This document shows positions 23,932-32,798 of a stretch of DNA of 51,688 nucleotides, piece after piece. The first letter of the stretch is position 1. Each line of letters opens with the position of its first letter. The notes below the pieces were generated by a model, which saw only the letters and a program-made list of their open reading frames with translations, made no database searches and was not told the DNA's origin. Origin of the DNA: Butyrivibrio sp. WCD3002 (GTDB taxonomy: Bacteria; Bacillota; Clostridia; Lachnospirales; Lachnospiraceae); the NCBI RefSeq assembly GCF_000424265.1, contig NZ_AUJO01000025.1, forward strand, positions 1 through 51,688, written 5' to 3'. The position numbers and the translations under genes are program-made.

Positions 23932-24807
23932 TTATTTCTTGTCAGTGGGTACTTTGCCGCCATCGCTGTAATCGTAGAAACCGATACCAGTCTTAACACC
24001 AAGCTTCTTACCACGAACCATCTTACGAAGAAGAGGGCAAGCACGATATTTGGAATCGCCTGTCTCTTTGTAGAGAACGTCCATGATTGCAAGAACGATA
24101 TCAAGTCCGATGTAGTCGCCCAGTTCAAGGGGTCCCATAGGATGGTTGCAGCCAAGCTTCATAGCTGTGTCTACACCCTGGATATCTGAAACGCCTTCTG
24201 AATATACGAAGATACCTTCGTTGATCATAGGAACAAGGATACGGTTTACTACGAAACCAGCTGCCTCATTAACCTGTACGGGAGTCTTTCCAAGATCTTC
24301 AGAGATTTTCTTGATCTTCTCAACATCACTTTCAGGTGTGTTAGCACCCTGGATAACCTCAACCAGCTTCATAACAGGAGCGGGATTGAAGAAATGCATG
24401 CCGATAACCGGCTTCGGAAGTCCTGCACCGATCTCTGTGATTGAAAGAGATGATGTGTTAGATGCAAAGATGCAATCAGGATTCTTTACGATGTTCTCTT
24501 CAAGCTCTTTGAAAAGGTTCTTCTTGATATCCATAACCTCAAGAGCTGCCTCAACTACGAGATCAGCATCTGAGCAGATATCGTTAAGACCTGTTGTGAT
24601 CTTGCCGAGAATAGCGTCAGCCTTTGCCTGATCGATCTTTCCCTTTGTAACCATCTTATCGATGCTCTTCTTGATCTTTGCAAAGCCGCCTTCTGCGAAC
24701 TCTGTCTTAATGTCACACAGATAAACCTTGTCTACTGTGTCTGCCTGTGCAAATGTCTGCGCAATGCCTGCGCCCATTGTACCTGCGCCAATTACTGCTA
24801 CCTTCAT
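23932..24807 (-). CDS. hbd: 3-hydroxybutyryl-CoA dehydrogenase
   Basis: A 291-aa NAD(P)-dependent enzyme that reduces acetoacetyl-CoA to (S)-3-hydroxybutyryl-CoA. The Rossmann motif [14 protein letters not shown] is at residue 7. The family signature [13 protein letters not shown] (about 115), [16 protein letters not shown] (catalytic His, about 138) and [17 protein letters not shown] with [13 protein letters not shown] are all present. Length is typical. It follows crt after 58 bp and has an AGGAGG site. Confidence 0.96.
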   Translation of the reverse strand: MKVAVIGAGTMGAGIAQTFAQADTVDKVYLCDIKTEFAEGGFAKIKKSIDKMVTKGKIDQAKADAILGKITTGLNDICSDADLVVEAALEVMDIKKNLFKELEENIVKNPDCIFASNTSSLSITEIGAGLPKPVIGMHFFNPAPVMKLVEVIQGANTPESDVEKIKKISEDLGKTPVQVNEAAGFVVNRILVPMINEGIFVYSEGVSDIQGVDTAMKLGCNHPMGPLELGDYIGLDIVLAIMDVLYKETGDSKYRACPLLRKMVRGKKLGVKTGIGFYDYSDGGKVPTDKK

Positions 24808-24865
24808 TTATATGTCCTCCTAATCTTTATTTATCTAATCTTAATCTTCGAATGATGATCATGCT

Positions 24866-25660
24866 TTATGCATTCTTAAAGTCAACAACCTTAACCTTCT
24901 TAGGATCATCTTTCTTGCGAAGGAAGTTAGCCATACCTTCACGCTGATCTTCTGTCTCGAAGCAATCGCCGAAGATCTTCTCCTCAAGCTCAATAGCCTT
25001 ATCGATATCAAGCTGAAGTCCTTCATTAATAGCCTTCTTGCAAGCACGAACTGCGATAGGTGCATTAGCAGCGATGGTGTTAGCCATCTTCTCAGCTGCA
25101 GGAAGAAGCTCTTCCTGAGTATAAACTGCATTTACAAGACCTATTCTGAAAGCTTCATCAGCCTTGATGTTACGTGCTGTATAGATAAGCTGCTTAGCCA
25201 TTCCAGCGCCTACGAGACGAGCAAGTCTCTGTGTTCCGCCGAATCCGGGTGTGATGCCAAGACCAACCTCAGGCTGACCAAACATAGCATTGTCTGAACA
25301 AATACGGATATCACAGCTCATAGAAATCTCGCATCCGCCGCCAAGTGCGAATCCGTTTACTGCTGCGATTGTAGGAATAGGGAATGTCTCCAGCTTTCTG
25401 AAAACATCGTTACCCTTCTTACCGAAAGCTTCGCCTTCTGCCTTTGTAAGAGTACTCATCTCTCCGATGTCTGCACCTGCTACAAATGACTTTTCGCCTG
25501 CACCTGTAAGAACAAGAGCTCTTACTGTGTTAACATCAATGCTATCAAGAGCAGCATTAAGATCATCAAGTACTGCACTGTTAAGAGCATTGAGTGCTTC
25601 AGGGCGGTTGATTGTAAGGACAGCGATCTTATCCTTTACTTCAACATTAACAAATCCCAT
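24866..25660 (-). CDS. crt: Enoyl-CoA hydratase (crotonase)
   Basis: A 264-aa hydratase that dehydrates 3-hydroxybutyryl-CoA to crotonyl-CoA. It contains INRPEALNALNSAV, GAGEKSFVAGADIGEM (oxyanion hole), AVNGFALGGGCEISMSCDIRI (about 100) and FGQPEVGLGITPGFGGTQRLARLVG, with the two catalytic Glu residues in the last two motifs. AAGGAGG precedes ATG 25660. It is the second gene of the butyrate operon. Confidence 0.95.
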   Translation of the reverse strand: MGFVNVEVKDKIAVLTINRPEALNALNSAVLDDLNAALDSIDVNTVRALVLTGAGEKSFVAGADIGEMSTLTKAEGEAFGKKGNDVFRKLETFPIPTIAAVNGFALGGGCEISMSCDIRICSDNAMFGQPEVGLGITPGFGGTQRLARLVGAGMAKQLIYTARNIKADEAFRIGLVNAVYTQEELLPAAEKMANTIAANAPIAVRACKKAINEGLQLDIDKAIELEEKIFGDCFETEDQREGMANFLRKKDDPKKVKVVDFKNA

Positions 25661-25747
25661 TTTCTTTTCCTCCTTGATATTGTTTTGTGAAGTATAACCC
25701 GGAAACCTAAATCCGAGCTAAAACTTCAATTTCATTAAAACGTGTAA

Positions 25748-25775
25748 TAAGCGCTGCGGCGAACCACAGCGCTTA
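25748..25775 (-). promoter_or_regulatory. Strong intercistronic hairpin between thl and crt
   Basis: On the minus strand AAGCGCTGtGG-TTCG-CCgCAGCGCTT forms an 11-bp stem capped by a UUCG-type tetraloop. There is no T-run, so it is more likely an mRNA processing or stabilising element, or a partial terminator, than a full terminator. It lies about 50 bp after the thl stop. Confidence 0.6.
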
Positions 25776-25824
25776 ATTTATTTAATTGGTAGTTCTGCCA
25801 TCAGACTATCGTCTTTTCAGGTAA

Positions 25825-27000
25825 TTACCTTTCAACGATAGTTGCGCAACCCATGCCACCGCCGATGCAAAGAGTAGCAAGACCACGCTTCTTGTCAGAT
25901 CTCTGCATCTCGTGAAGCAGTGTAACAAGAATACGGCATCCTGAAGCTCCTACAGGGTGTCCAAGTGCGATTGCACCACCGTTTACATTAAGTTTTGCAA
26001 GATCGAAGCCAAGCTCCTTACCAACAGCTACTGACTGAGCTGCGAAAGCTTCGTTTGCTTCGTAGATATCGAAATCCTCAATCTTGAGGCCTGTACGATC
26101 AAGAACCTTCTTTGTAGCTGCAACAGGGCCAACACCCATGATAGAAGGATCAACACCGCCAAGAGCACCGCATACCCATGTAGCCATAGGTGTAACGCCG
26201 AGCTCCTTAGCCTTCTCTTCGCTCATAACAACGATAGCTGCAGCACCGTCATTGATACCTGATGCGTTACCAGCTGTTGTTACGCCGTCAGCGTTGATAG
26301 GACGAAGCTTTGCAAGACCTTCGATTGTAGAACCGGGACGAGGACCCTCGTCTGTGTCAAACATAACTGTTTCCTTCTTAACCTTTACAGGAACAGGAAC
26401 GATCTCATCCTTGAACTTACCAGCATTCTGAGCTGCCTCAGTCTTCTGCTGGCTCTTAAGTGCAAACTCATCAAGCTCTTCTCTTGTGAGCTTCCACTGC
26501 TCTGCTACGTTATCAGCAGTCTTGATCATGTGGTAATCGTTGAATGCATCCCAAAGAGCATCGTTTACCATACAATCCTTTAATACACCATTATTCATAC
26601 GATAACCGAAACGTGCCTTGTCAAGTGCGAAAGGAGCCATTGACATGTTCTCCATACCACCTGCAACTACGATGTCAGCACTACCAGATAAAATCTTCTC
26701 AGCAGCCATGTTTACGCAGTTAAGACCTGAACCGCAAACAACGTTGATAGTAACAGCCGGTACCTCAACAGGAAGACCTGCTTTGATAGAAGCCTGACGA
26801 GCTACGTTCTGTCCAAGACCAGCCTGGATAACACATCCCATAAGAACCTCGTCAACCTGCTCCGGTTTAACTCCTGCTCTGTTAAGAGCTTCCTTGATAA
26901 CAATTGAACCAAGATCTGCTGCCGGTGTGTTTGAAAGAGCGCCGCCCATCTTACCGATTGCAGTTCTGCAAGCACCTGCTAAAACTACCTTTTGTGCCAT
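25825..27000 (-). CDS. thl: Acetyl-CoA acetyltransferase (thiolase)
   Basis: A 391-aa biosynthetic thiolase that condenses two acetyl-CoA to acetoacetyl-CoA, the first step to butyrate. The acyl-accepting Cys is in [14 protein letters not shown] (about 88), followed by [38 protein letters not shown] (catalytic His, about 347) and [12 protein letters not shown] (second Cys, about 377). Length is standard. It is the first gene of the operon; the promoter must lie in 27001-27230, next to a DnaA-box cluster. GGAGG precedes the start. Confidence 0.96.
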   Translation of the reverse strand: MAQKVVLAGACRTAIGKMGGALSNTPAADLGSIVIKEALNRAGVKPEQVDEVLMGCVIQAGLGQNVARQASIKAGLPVEVPAVTINVVCGSGLNCVNMAAEKILSGSADIVVAGGMENMSMAPFALDKARFGYRMNNGVLKDCMVNDALWDAFNDYHMIKTADNVAEQWKLTREELDEFALKSQQKTEAAQNAGKFKDEIVPVPVKVKKETVMFDTDEGPRPGSTIEGLAKLRPINADGVTTAGNASGINDGAAAIVVMSEEKAKELGVTPMATWVCGALGGVDPSIMGVGPVAATKKVLDRTGLKIEDFDIYEANEAFAAQSVAVGKELGFDLAKLNVNGGAIALGHPVGASGCRILVTLLHEMQRSDKKRGLATLCIGGGMGCATIVER

Positions 27001-27230
27001 AGATGATACCTCCGTTTCGGGACTTTAAGTCCGCTATTTTATTATAGTTTTGTTGCTTGTTATTTTTTTGTCACAACGAATATATTATAGCATGTTGAGA
27101 ATTTTGTGCGCAAGAAAAAGCACAGATAATATACTATTTTTTTATTAAATTTTCATAAAGCTGTCATAGATGCACATAAATTCAAAAGTCAACACAAAAA
27201 ATTTACACTTTCAAAGGAATTTTAAAAAAG

Positions 27231-27310
27231 TTATCCACAATTTCAAAATCAAAAATGCCTATTTTCCGACTTATACACGAAGTTATCCACATTACCCACA
27301 ATTATCCACC
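27231..27310 (+). promoter_or_regulatory. Cluster of DnaA-box-like sequences
   Basis: Two perfect DnaA boxes TTATCCACA (27231 and 27283) and three one- or two-mismatch variants, TTATACACG (27271), TTACCCACA (27292) and TTATCCACC (27302), lie in the same orientation. The last four are spaced 12, 9 and 10 bp apart. The sequence around them (27100-27400) is very AT-rich, with no gene. It lies in the 480-bp gap between thl and hpf, so it could be a DnaA-regulated promoter, a DnaA-titration site or an origin-like element. Confidence 0.75.
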
Positions 27311-27479
27311 AACAGAATATGTTTTTATACAACAAAACACGAACATATTTTTTGTTAATTTTGCACGAAAACTCGCTAATCTATGAAAGATTTCTAAACT
27401 TAACTCTTATATTTGATTATAGCTGTCAGAAAATGATATAATTTGTTTATAAAAATATATGGGCAAAGGGGATGATTGC

Positions 27480-28010
27480 ATGAATTTTACGATTATTGGA
27501 AAAAACATTGATGTAACACCCGGACTTAAATCCGCAGTAGAAGAAAAAATCGGCAAGCTCGAAAAGTATTTTACTCCGGAGACTAACGTCAACGTAACTC
27601 TTACAGCTGATAAGGATCGCCACAAAATAGAGGTAACCATTCCCGTAAAAGGTAAGATTATCAGATCCGAGCAGGTAAGCAGCGACATGTATGTATCTAT
27701 TGATCTCGTGGAAGAGATAATAGAACGTCAGCTCAAAAAGTACAGAAGTAAGCTTGTGGACAAGCACCAGACAGAAATAAGCAACTTCAAAAAAGAGTAC
27801 ATTGAGAACGATCTCGACGATGATGAAGAGATCAAGATTGAGCGTTATAAGAAGTTTGATCTTAAGCCGATGTATGTTGAAGATGCCGCAATTCAGATGG
27901 AGCTTCTGGGACATAACTTCTTCGTATTCATCAATGCTGATACCGATCAGCCAAACGTAGTTTATAAGAGAAAGGGTAATACATACGGTTTGATTGAACC
28001 CGAAGAATAG
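27480..28010 (+). CDS. hpf: Ribosome hibernation promoting factor, long form
   Basis: A 176-aa protein with the HPF/RaiA domain (1-100: MNFTIIGKNIDVTPGLKSAVEEKIGKL with beta-alpha-beta folding) and the C-terminal dimerisation domain (about 118-175: KFDLKPMYVEDAAIQMELLGHNFFVFINADT) seen only in long HPF. It forms inactive 100S ribosome dimers in starvation. I chose ATG 27480 with AAAGGGGATG upstream; the ORF is open seven codons further. It is monocistronic with its own terminator. Confidence 0.94.
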   Translation: MNFTIIGKNIDVTPGLKSAVEEKIGKLEKYFTPETNVNVTLTADKDRHKIEVTIPVKGKIIRSEQVSSDMYVSIDLVEEIIERQLKKYRSKLVDKHQTEISNFKKEYIENDLDDDEEIKIERYKKFDLKPMYVEDAAIQMELLGHNFFVFINADTDQPNVVYKRKGNTYGLIEPEE

Positions 28011-28026
28011 GAATTAACGATAAGGT

Positions 28027-28056
28027 GAGGAAATGCAAATGCATTTCCTCATTTTT
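28027..28056 (+). terminator. Terminator of hpf
   Basis: GAGGAAATGC-AAAT-GCATTTCCTC forms a perfect 10-bp stem followed by ATTTTT, 16 bp after the hpf stop. Confidence 0.88.
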
Positions 28057-28068
28057 ATATCCCTGACG

Positions 28069-28196
28069 GCCAGACTCGAAAATGCTTACGCATTTCCTCG
28101 TTTCGGCTGTTCGCCGAATAATCAAGAAATTAAAAAGCCATGGGAATGTAAACATTCCCATGGCTTTAAATTTCTTGATTGCCTGGCTCGCAGGTT
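28069..28196 (-). repeat. Interspersed structured element, copy B (3' of the NlpC/P60 gene)
   Basis: The same layout as copy A (21688-21819): outer arms GCCAG/CTGGC, the conserved hairpin with ATTTCCTCG and CTCGAAAATGC, a TTCGGC-GAACA-GCCGAA hairpin, and a variable stem, here very long (ATGGGAATGT-AAAC-ATTCCCAT extended by AAGAAATT/AATTTCTT). The edge CCTGCGAGCC directly abuts the stop of the NlpC/P60 gene, as copy A abuts etfB. The changed bases in the arms keep pairing. Confidence 0.75.
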
Positions 28197-29499
28197 AGAA
28201 GATTCTTCTTACTGCAAGTACCTGTCTGTAGCCTGCGTCTGAAATCTTAATACCTGTCTTAGCTGTGGAAGCATGCACAATCTGTCCGCCACCGATGTAA
28301 ATACCAACGTGACCGGAGTAGCATACGATATCACCGGGCTGTGCATTTGCAAGTCCGTCAACCGCTGCACCAACGCTTCTGTCAGCACCACTTGAATGAG
28401 GAAGGCTAACACCAAAGTTAGCATATACACTCATTACGAATCCGGAACAGTCTGTTCCGTTTGTAAGACTGGAACCACCATAGACATAAGGGTTACCAAC
28501 AAACTGAGTTGCAAAGGATGCAACAGCAGAACCGATGGAACTTGACTGTGTGGTATAGCTTCCGGCTGAATTATAGCTCTTAGAACCGGATTTATCAGAT
28601 GAATTCTTTGTACCCTTCTTAGCCTGAGCAAGAGCTGCAAGACGAGCCTCTTCTTCTTTCTTAAGACGAGCTTCCTCTTCTGCCTTGGACTCAGCCTCAA
28701 CGAATTCTGTAGAAAGTTCTACATATTCCCTTGATACGTATCCTTCACCTTCCTCGATACTTACCTTAACCCATTCCTCTAACTCTTCGGTTACGACAAG
28801 TTCATCTTCAATAGGAACAAGTCCTAGCACTTCATCATCAGTACTGGGGCCACTTCTTACTTTAAGTGTTGTAGTATTAACTGTAGCAATTCTCTTACCA
28901 ACTTCCTTGGCAAGCTCAACTGCATCCTCACCTGTTACGCAATACTCTGCCTTAACATAACCTTCTACTGTACCGGATTTGATCTTATACCATCCGTCAG
29001 TCTCTTCCTCAAAGGTACCAACAGAATCATCGTAAAGCTTACCGATGATCTCGCCGTCCTCTTCACTCGGGTTATCTCTTACATTTACATAATCATTAAC
29101 CTGAGCAATAACAAGAGTCTTAAAACGCTCTTCCTCTTTCTCCTCATCAGTCATAGATTGAAGCATCTCTTCATTAGCTTCGTCATAATCTGCTATAGAA
29201 ATATTTGCACCGGTAGCCTTCTGAATATCATTAAGAATATTCTCCTGAAGTGTAGATGCAAGTGGTGTAGTCTCTGTAATATCTGCGCTATCATTCTCAG
29301 CTACATCAGTACTTTCAGAATCACTCTGTAAATTAGAAAGTGAAACAGAATCCTGAGTCTGAAGTGCGTAGCTGATTCCGGCTGAAGGTAATACGCTTGT
29401 TACCTTCGATGATGAAGCAGATACATCTATTCCAGTTCCTCCAACTGTTAAAGCAGCAGCAACCCCCATTGCCACAAGCTGCATTTTAGTCTTTCGCAA
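28195..29499 (-). CDS. Secreted SH3b-NlpC/P60 peptidoglycan endopeptidase
   Basis: A 434-aa exported wall hydrolase. A signal peptide (1-30) is followed by an acidic linker, two bacterial SH3 domains (about 127-185, with VNVRDNPSEEDGEIIGKLY; and about 198-258, with TLKVRSGPSTDDEVLGLV), a Lys/Ser-rich coiled region and an NlpC/P60 domain (about 320-434). The catalytic Cys is in NGTDCSGFVMSVY, the His in SGHVGIYIG, and the polar third residue in QIVHAST. It probably cuts the D-Glu-DAP bond during growth or cell separation. It is monocistronic; the stop is directly followed by repeat copy B. Confidence 0.94.
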   Translation of the reverse strand: MRKTKMQLVAMGVAAALTVGGTGIDVSASSSKVTSVLPSAGISYALQTQDSVSLSNLQSDSESTDVAENDSADITETTPLASTLQENILNDIQKATGANISIADYDEANEEMLQSMTDEEKEEERFKTLVIAQVNDYVNVRDNPSEEDGEIIGKLYDDSVGTFEEETDGWYKIKSGTVEGYVKAEYCVTGEDAVELAKEVGKRIATVNTTTLKVRSGPSTDDEVLGLVPIEDELVVTEELEEWVKVSIEEGEGYVSREYVELSTEFVEAESKAEEEARLKKEEEARLAALAQAKKGTKNSSDKSGSKSYNSAGSYTTQSSSIGSAVASFATQFVGNPYVYGGSSLTNGTDCSGFVMSVYANFGVSLPHSSGADRSVGAAVDGLANAQPGDIVCYSGHVGIYIGGGQIVHASTAKTGIKISDAGYRQVLAVRRIF

Positions 29500-29654
29500 A
29501 ATGGACCTCCAAATAATTGTTACAATTTTGTTACATCTTTTACAATATACCCCTTTAATTAAATCTTGTCAACCTTTTGGGGCTTTCGGCAGCAAATTGA
29601 CACCGCATAAACATCGTATTTTTCACAATTGTGCATTCTATTACATCATATTAA

Positions 29655-29688
29655 AAGCCAGTGTTTTTGCGAACACTGGCTATTTTTT
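29655..29688. terminator. Terminator downstream of trxB
   Basis: AGCCAGTGTT-TTTGCG-AACACTGGCT forms a 10-bp stem. On the minus strand it follows trxB and runs into TTTTAA; on the plus strand it is followed by ATTTTTT. It separates trxB from the NlpC gene's upstream region (29500-29650). Confidence 0.8.
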
Positions 29689-29732
29689 ATCAGTTTCCTT
29701 ATTCTTTTTTACGAATAAATGTGTCTATAAAA

Positions 29733-30665
29733 TCACTTGCCTACCAAAAAATCCTGAACAGCCGTAACAGCATTTGCTCCATCAGCTACAGCGGTAACAA
29801 TCTGGCGAAGTCTCTTCTTTCTGGAATCACCTGCAACAAAAATTCCGGGTGTAGATGTGGCTCCATCCTCTCCTGCGATGATATATCCGGTCTCATCCAT
29901 ATCGGCAAGTCCGGTAAATGCCTCTGTAAGAGGATGTATTCCGATTGCTACGAAAAGTGCATCGGTTTCTATCTCTTTTTTTTCATCTGTCTTAACATTT
30001 TTAACGGTTATGGAAGAAACCTTGGCATCACCCTTGACCTCTTCCACAACGCTGTCCCATACAACCTCTACATTAGGAAGAGATAAAAGCTCATCCTGAA
30101 GAATCTTTGCAGCACGGAGCTCATTTCTTCTGTGAACCAGATAAACCTTGCTGCAGCCCCTTGCAAGGAAAATAGCATCCTCAACGGCAACATCGCCACC
30201 ACCGTTTACAACAGCAACCTTATCTCTGAAAAATGCTCCGTCGCAGGTCGCACAGTAGGAAACACCCTTACCGGTGAACTCTTCCTCACCCTTGATTCCA
30301 AGCTTGTTGTGTGAAGCTCCTGTTGCAAGAATAATGGTCTTTGTCTCATACTCGCCGTTATCTGTTACAACCTTAAAAGTAGGTGCCTTAGTATCGCTTC
30401 CGGGATCCACTGTCTCAATAGCCGTAACTGTGCCCTCAGCGAATTCTGCGCCAAGCTTATCAGCGTGCTCCCTAAACTTCATTCCCATGTCAAAGCCGTT
30501 AATTCCGGGAAGTCCGAGATAATTATCTACCTCATATGTAATAAGTATCTGTCCGCCGCTGACAGGGTCTTTCTCGATAACAAGAACATCAAGTCCTGCT
30601 CTCTTTGCATAAACAGCTGCAGATAAGCCTGCAGGGCCTGAACCGATAATAATCAAATCACGCAT
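29733..30665 (-). CDS. trxB: Thioredoxin-disulfide reductase
   Basis: A 310-aa NADPH-flavoprotein that reduces thioredoxin. The FAD-binding GSGPAGLSAAVYAKRAG is at residue 8, the redox centre CATCDG at about 135, the NADPH-binding GGGDVAVEDA at about 155, and the C-terminal FAD contact GIFVAGDSRKKRLRQIVTAVADGA near 275. The catalytic CxxC is intact. No thioredoxin gene is adjacent. AAGGAGG precedes the ATG. Confidence 0.96.
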   Translation of the reverse strand: MRDLIIIGSGPAGLSAAVYAKRAGLDVLVIEKDPVSGGQILITYEVDNYLGLPGINGFDMGMKFREHADKLGAEFAEGTVTAIETVDPGSDTKAPTFKVVTDNGEYETKTIILATGASHNKLGIKGEEEFTGKGVSYCATCDGAFFRDKVAVVNGGGDVAVEDAIFLARGCSKVYLVHRRNELRAAKILQDELLSLPNVEVVWDSVVEEVKGDAKVSSITVKNVKTDEKKEIETDALFVAIGIHPLTEAFTGLADMDETGYIIAGEDGATSTPGIFVAGDSRKKRLRQIVTAVADGANAVTAVQDFLVGK

Positions 30666-30811
30666 ATTATTTCCTCCTTAGAAATATATATCTAAAATTA
30701 GATTGTGTACAATTTGTTGTAATCAATATACTTCTTTCCTAATAAAATGTAAAGAGTTTTTTGTGGTATGATAAATTAAATAATTATAAATTATTTCGGA
30801 GGTAGGGTTAA

Positions 30812-31561
30812 ATGCAGACAGATTCTGAAAAAACCTATGTTTTGATAACAGGAGCTTCCAGAGGAATCGGAAGGGCTATCGCAAAAGCCTTTGCTAAAAA
30901 CGGATACTCACTGATCTTATGCTGCAAAAAACATATAAGTGAGCTAAAGGACTTCGCAAGCGAGCTTGAAAGGGAATATAAGATAACAGTAAAAGCCTTT
31001 GCCTGCAATGTAGGTGACGAAGCCTCTGTAAATGAATTGTTTATGGCTATTGAAAAAGAATGTCTTACCCCCGGCATACTTATTAATAATGCAGGTATAG
31101 CCCACTACGGTCTCCTTACTGATATGTCCGCCGATGAATGGCATGAGCTTATGGCTGTAAATCTCGACTCTCTTTTCTATACCTGTAAAAAAACCGTCCC
31201 GCTTATGCTAAGAAACGGATATGGCCGAATCATCAATATTTCATCGGTATGGGGTAACGTCGGTGCTTCCTGTGAGGTAGCCTACTCGGCATCAAAGGGC
31301 GCTGTCAATTCCTTTACAAAGGGGCTTGCTAAGGAGCTTGCTCCAAGTGGCATCCCGGTAAACGCCATCGCCTGCGGCATGGTCAATACAGAAATGAATT
31401 CTTCCCACTTATCAAAGGAAGAAATCTCAGAAATTGCAGCTGACATTCCTGCTGACAGAATATGCGAGCCGGAAGAAGTCGCAGACTTTGCGGTTAAGCT
31501 TGCAGAGTCACCTAAATATCTGACAGGTCAGATTATAACAATAGACGGAGGCTGGATCTAA
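30812..31561 (+). CDS. Short-chain dehydrogenase/reductase (FabG-like)
   Basis: A 249-aa classical SDR. The cofactor loop is TGASRGIGRAIA (about 14), NNAG is at about 90, and the catalytic Ser-Tyr-Lys lies in INISS and YSASKGAV (about 143-160). It ends ITIDGGWI, typical of 3-oxoacyl-ACP reductases. It is outside a fatty-acid gene cluster, so the substrate is uncertain. GGAGG is 11 nt upstream. A hairpin formed by the last codons (GACGGAGGC) and the sequence after the stop (GCCTCCGTC, to 31577) may act as a terminator. Confidence 0.85.
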   Translation: MQTDSEKTYVLITGASRGIGRAIAKAFAKNGYSLILCCKKHISELKDFASELEREYKITVKAFACNVGDEASVNELFMAIEKECLTPGILINNAGIAHYGLLTDMSADEWHELMAVNLDSLFYTCKKTVPLMLRNGYGRIINISSVWGNVGASCEVAYSASKGAVNSFTKGLAKELAPSGIPVNAIACGMVNTEMNSSHLSKEEISEIAADIPADRICEPEEVADFAVKLAESPKYLTGQIITIDGGWI

Positions 31562-31646
31562 AGCCTCCGTCTATTATTGTTAAAACCTAAGGGCATCACC
31601 CTTTTTTATTTCACGTCAAAATCCTAAAGCATTGCCTTCTTAGCAA

Positions 31647-32411
31647 TCACAAAAGCGCTTCCTCTTCCCCATGTTTGGTTGTTACTACATAGAGCAAAGC
31701 ACCTATGGCCACAATACCAAAGGAAATAATCTGAGAGGTAGAGAACACTCCAAGACTTCCTCTGTGGTCTGCTCTGAAAAATTCAACGATAAATCTTCCT
31801 ATTCCATACAGGATCAGATACATTGCTGCGCTTCTTCCCGGAACCTTATTTTTTCCTGAATAATATATAAGGAAGAAACCGATCAAAAAATCTCCTGCAG
31901 ACGACATAAGCTGCGTAGGAATAAGCGGCACATTGTTGGGCGCAAACTGAGAATGCGTAAATACTATATGGAACCATGAATCTGTCTGGGCTCCATAGCA
32001 GCAGCCTGCGCAAAAGCATCCGATTCTTCCAAAGCCCTGAGCTATGGCAACAGCAGGCATTACCATATCAAAATAAGGAAAATACTTCTCTTTCCTCTTT
32101 AGCCTCACATAAAGCATGCTGGTCAGTATTCCGCCGATAATTCCGCCATACACAACATATCCGTTTTTAAAGTCCCATAAAATAGAAGGATCCTTAATTA
32201 TCTGCGGTATTTCTACTATATAAAACAGAAGCCTGCATCCAAGCAGGCCTCCGATTACAGCACAATAGAAAATTCCATAAATAGTATCTTCTGAAAGTCC
32301 CCGCTTTTTTCCTCTCCTTAGCACAATCATAAGTGCGCTTAAAAAACCTACAGCTATCATCAGCCCGTACATATGAAATGTCACAGGGCCGATATGAATA
32401 TCATTGAACAT
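31647..32411 (-). CDS. lgt: Prolipoprotein diacylglyceryl transferase
   Basis: A 254-aa polytopic membrane enzyme (seven predicted helices) that attaches diacylglycerol to the lipobox Cys of lipoproteins, such as those at 41647 and 46971. Family features are MYGLMIAVGFLSAL at the N-terminus, GGIIGGILTSMLY, GRIGCFCAGCCYG (about 130, essential Arg and Gly) and RFIVEFFRADHRG near the C-terminus. It is the last gene after the chemotaxis pair, 13 bp from cheY. Confidence 0.95.
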   Translation of the reverse strand: MFNDIHIGPVTFHMYGLMIAVGFLSALMIVLRRGKKRGLSEDTIYGIFYCAVIGGLLGCRLLFYIVEIPQIIKDPSILWDFKNGYVVYGGIIGGILTSMLYVRLKRKEKYFPYFDMVMPAVAIAQGFGRIGCFCAGCCYGAQTDSWFHIVFTHSQFAPNNVPLIPTQLMSSAGDFLIGFFLIYYSGKNKVPGRSAAMYLILYGIGRFIVEFFRADHRGSLGVFSTSQIISFGIVAIGALLYVVTTKHGEEEALL

Positions 32412-32424
32412 AAATCCCCATTTC

Positions 32425-32787
32425 TTATCGGTTTAAAACTTTCTCAATGGCCTCGATAACGACCTTTTCATCCAGAGGCTTTGTAACAAACTCAGCCGCG
32501 CCGTTCTCGACAGCTTCCTTGATCTTTTCATTCTGCCCCGCGGCGGTTATCATAACAACCTTTGCATCGGGGTAAGATCTGTGTATAAGCTTAAGTCCCT
32601 CTATTCCATCCATAACAGGCATTGTGATGTCCATAGTAACGATGTCAGGATTTAACTTAATATAGCTGTCAAAGGCTTCCTGCCCGTTTGTAGCCTCACC
32701 TACAACTTCGTGTCCATGCCTCTCCAGCATGTCCTTTAAAACTCTGCGTGATGTTCTCGAATCATCTACCATCAATATTTTTGCCAT
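32425..32787 (-). CDS. CheY-like single-domain response regulator
   Basis: A 120-aa receiver domain with no output domain. The acidic pair is in MVDDSRTSRR, the phospho-acceptor Asp in PDIVTMDITMPVMDG (about 53), the Thr in MITAAG and the Lys in FVTKPLDE (about 103). It ends AIEKVLNR. It would interact with a flagellar switch or a phosphatase. I chose ATG 32787 because GAGGGG lies 6 nt upstream. The adjacent CheX-like gene (11-bp gap) may encode its phosphatase. Confidence 0.9.
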   Translation of the reverse strand: MAKILMVDDSRTSRRVLKDMLERHGHEVVGEATNGQEAFDSYIKLNPDIVTMDITMPVMDGIEGLKLIHRSYPDAKVVMITAAGQNEKIKEAVENGAAEFVTKPLDEKVVIEAIEKVLNR

Positions 32788-32798
32788 TTTCAGTCCCC

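Noticed and set aside
27100..27460. Chromosomal replication origin
   Set aside because: DnaA-box cluster and AT-rich DNA are present, but there is no dnaA, dnaN, gidA, rpmH or par gene and genes keep the same strand on both sides; kept only as an origin-like or DnaA-binding site.
29500..29767. Plus-strand reading frames of 88 and 141 codons around 29500-30086
   Set aside because: The first spans the promoter and terminator gap and the second is antisense to trxB; neither has a start site with a ribosome binding site.
31543..31577. Terminator of the SDR gene
   Set aside because: A strong stem exists across the stop codon but it is not followed by a T-run; mentioned with the gene and not called separately.
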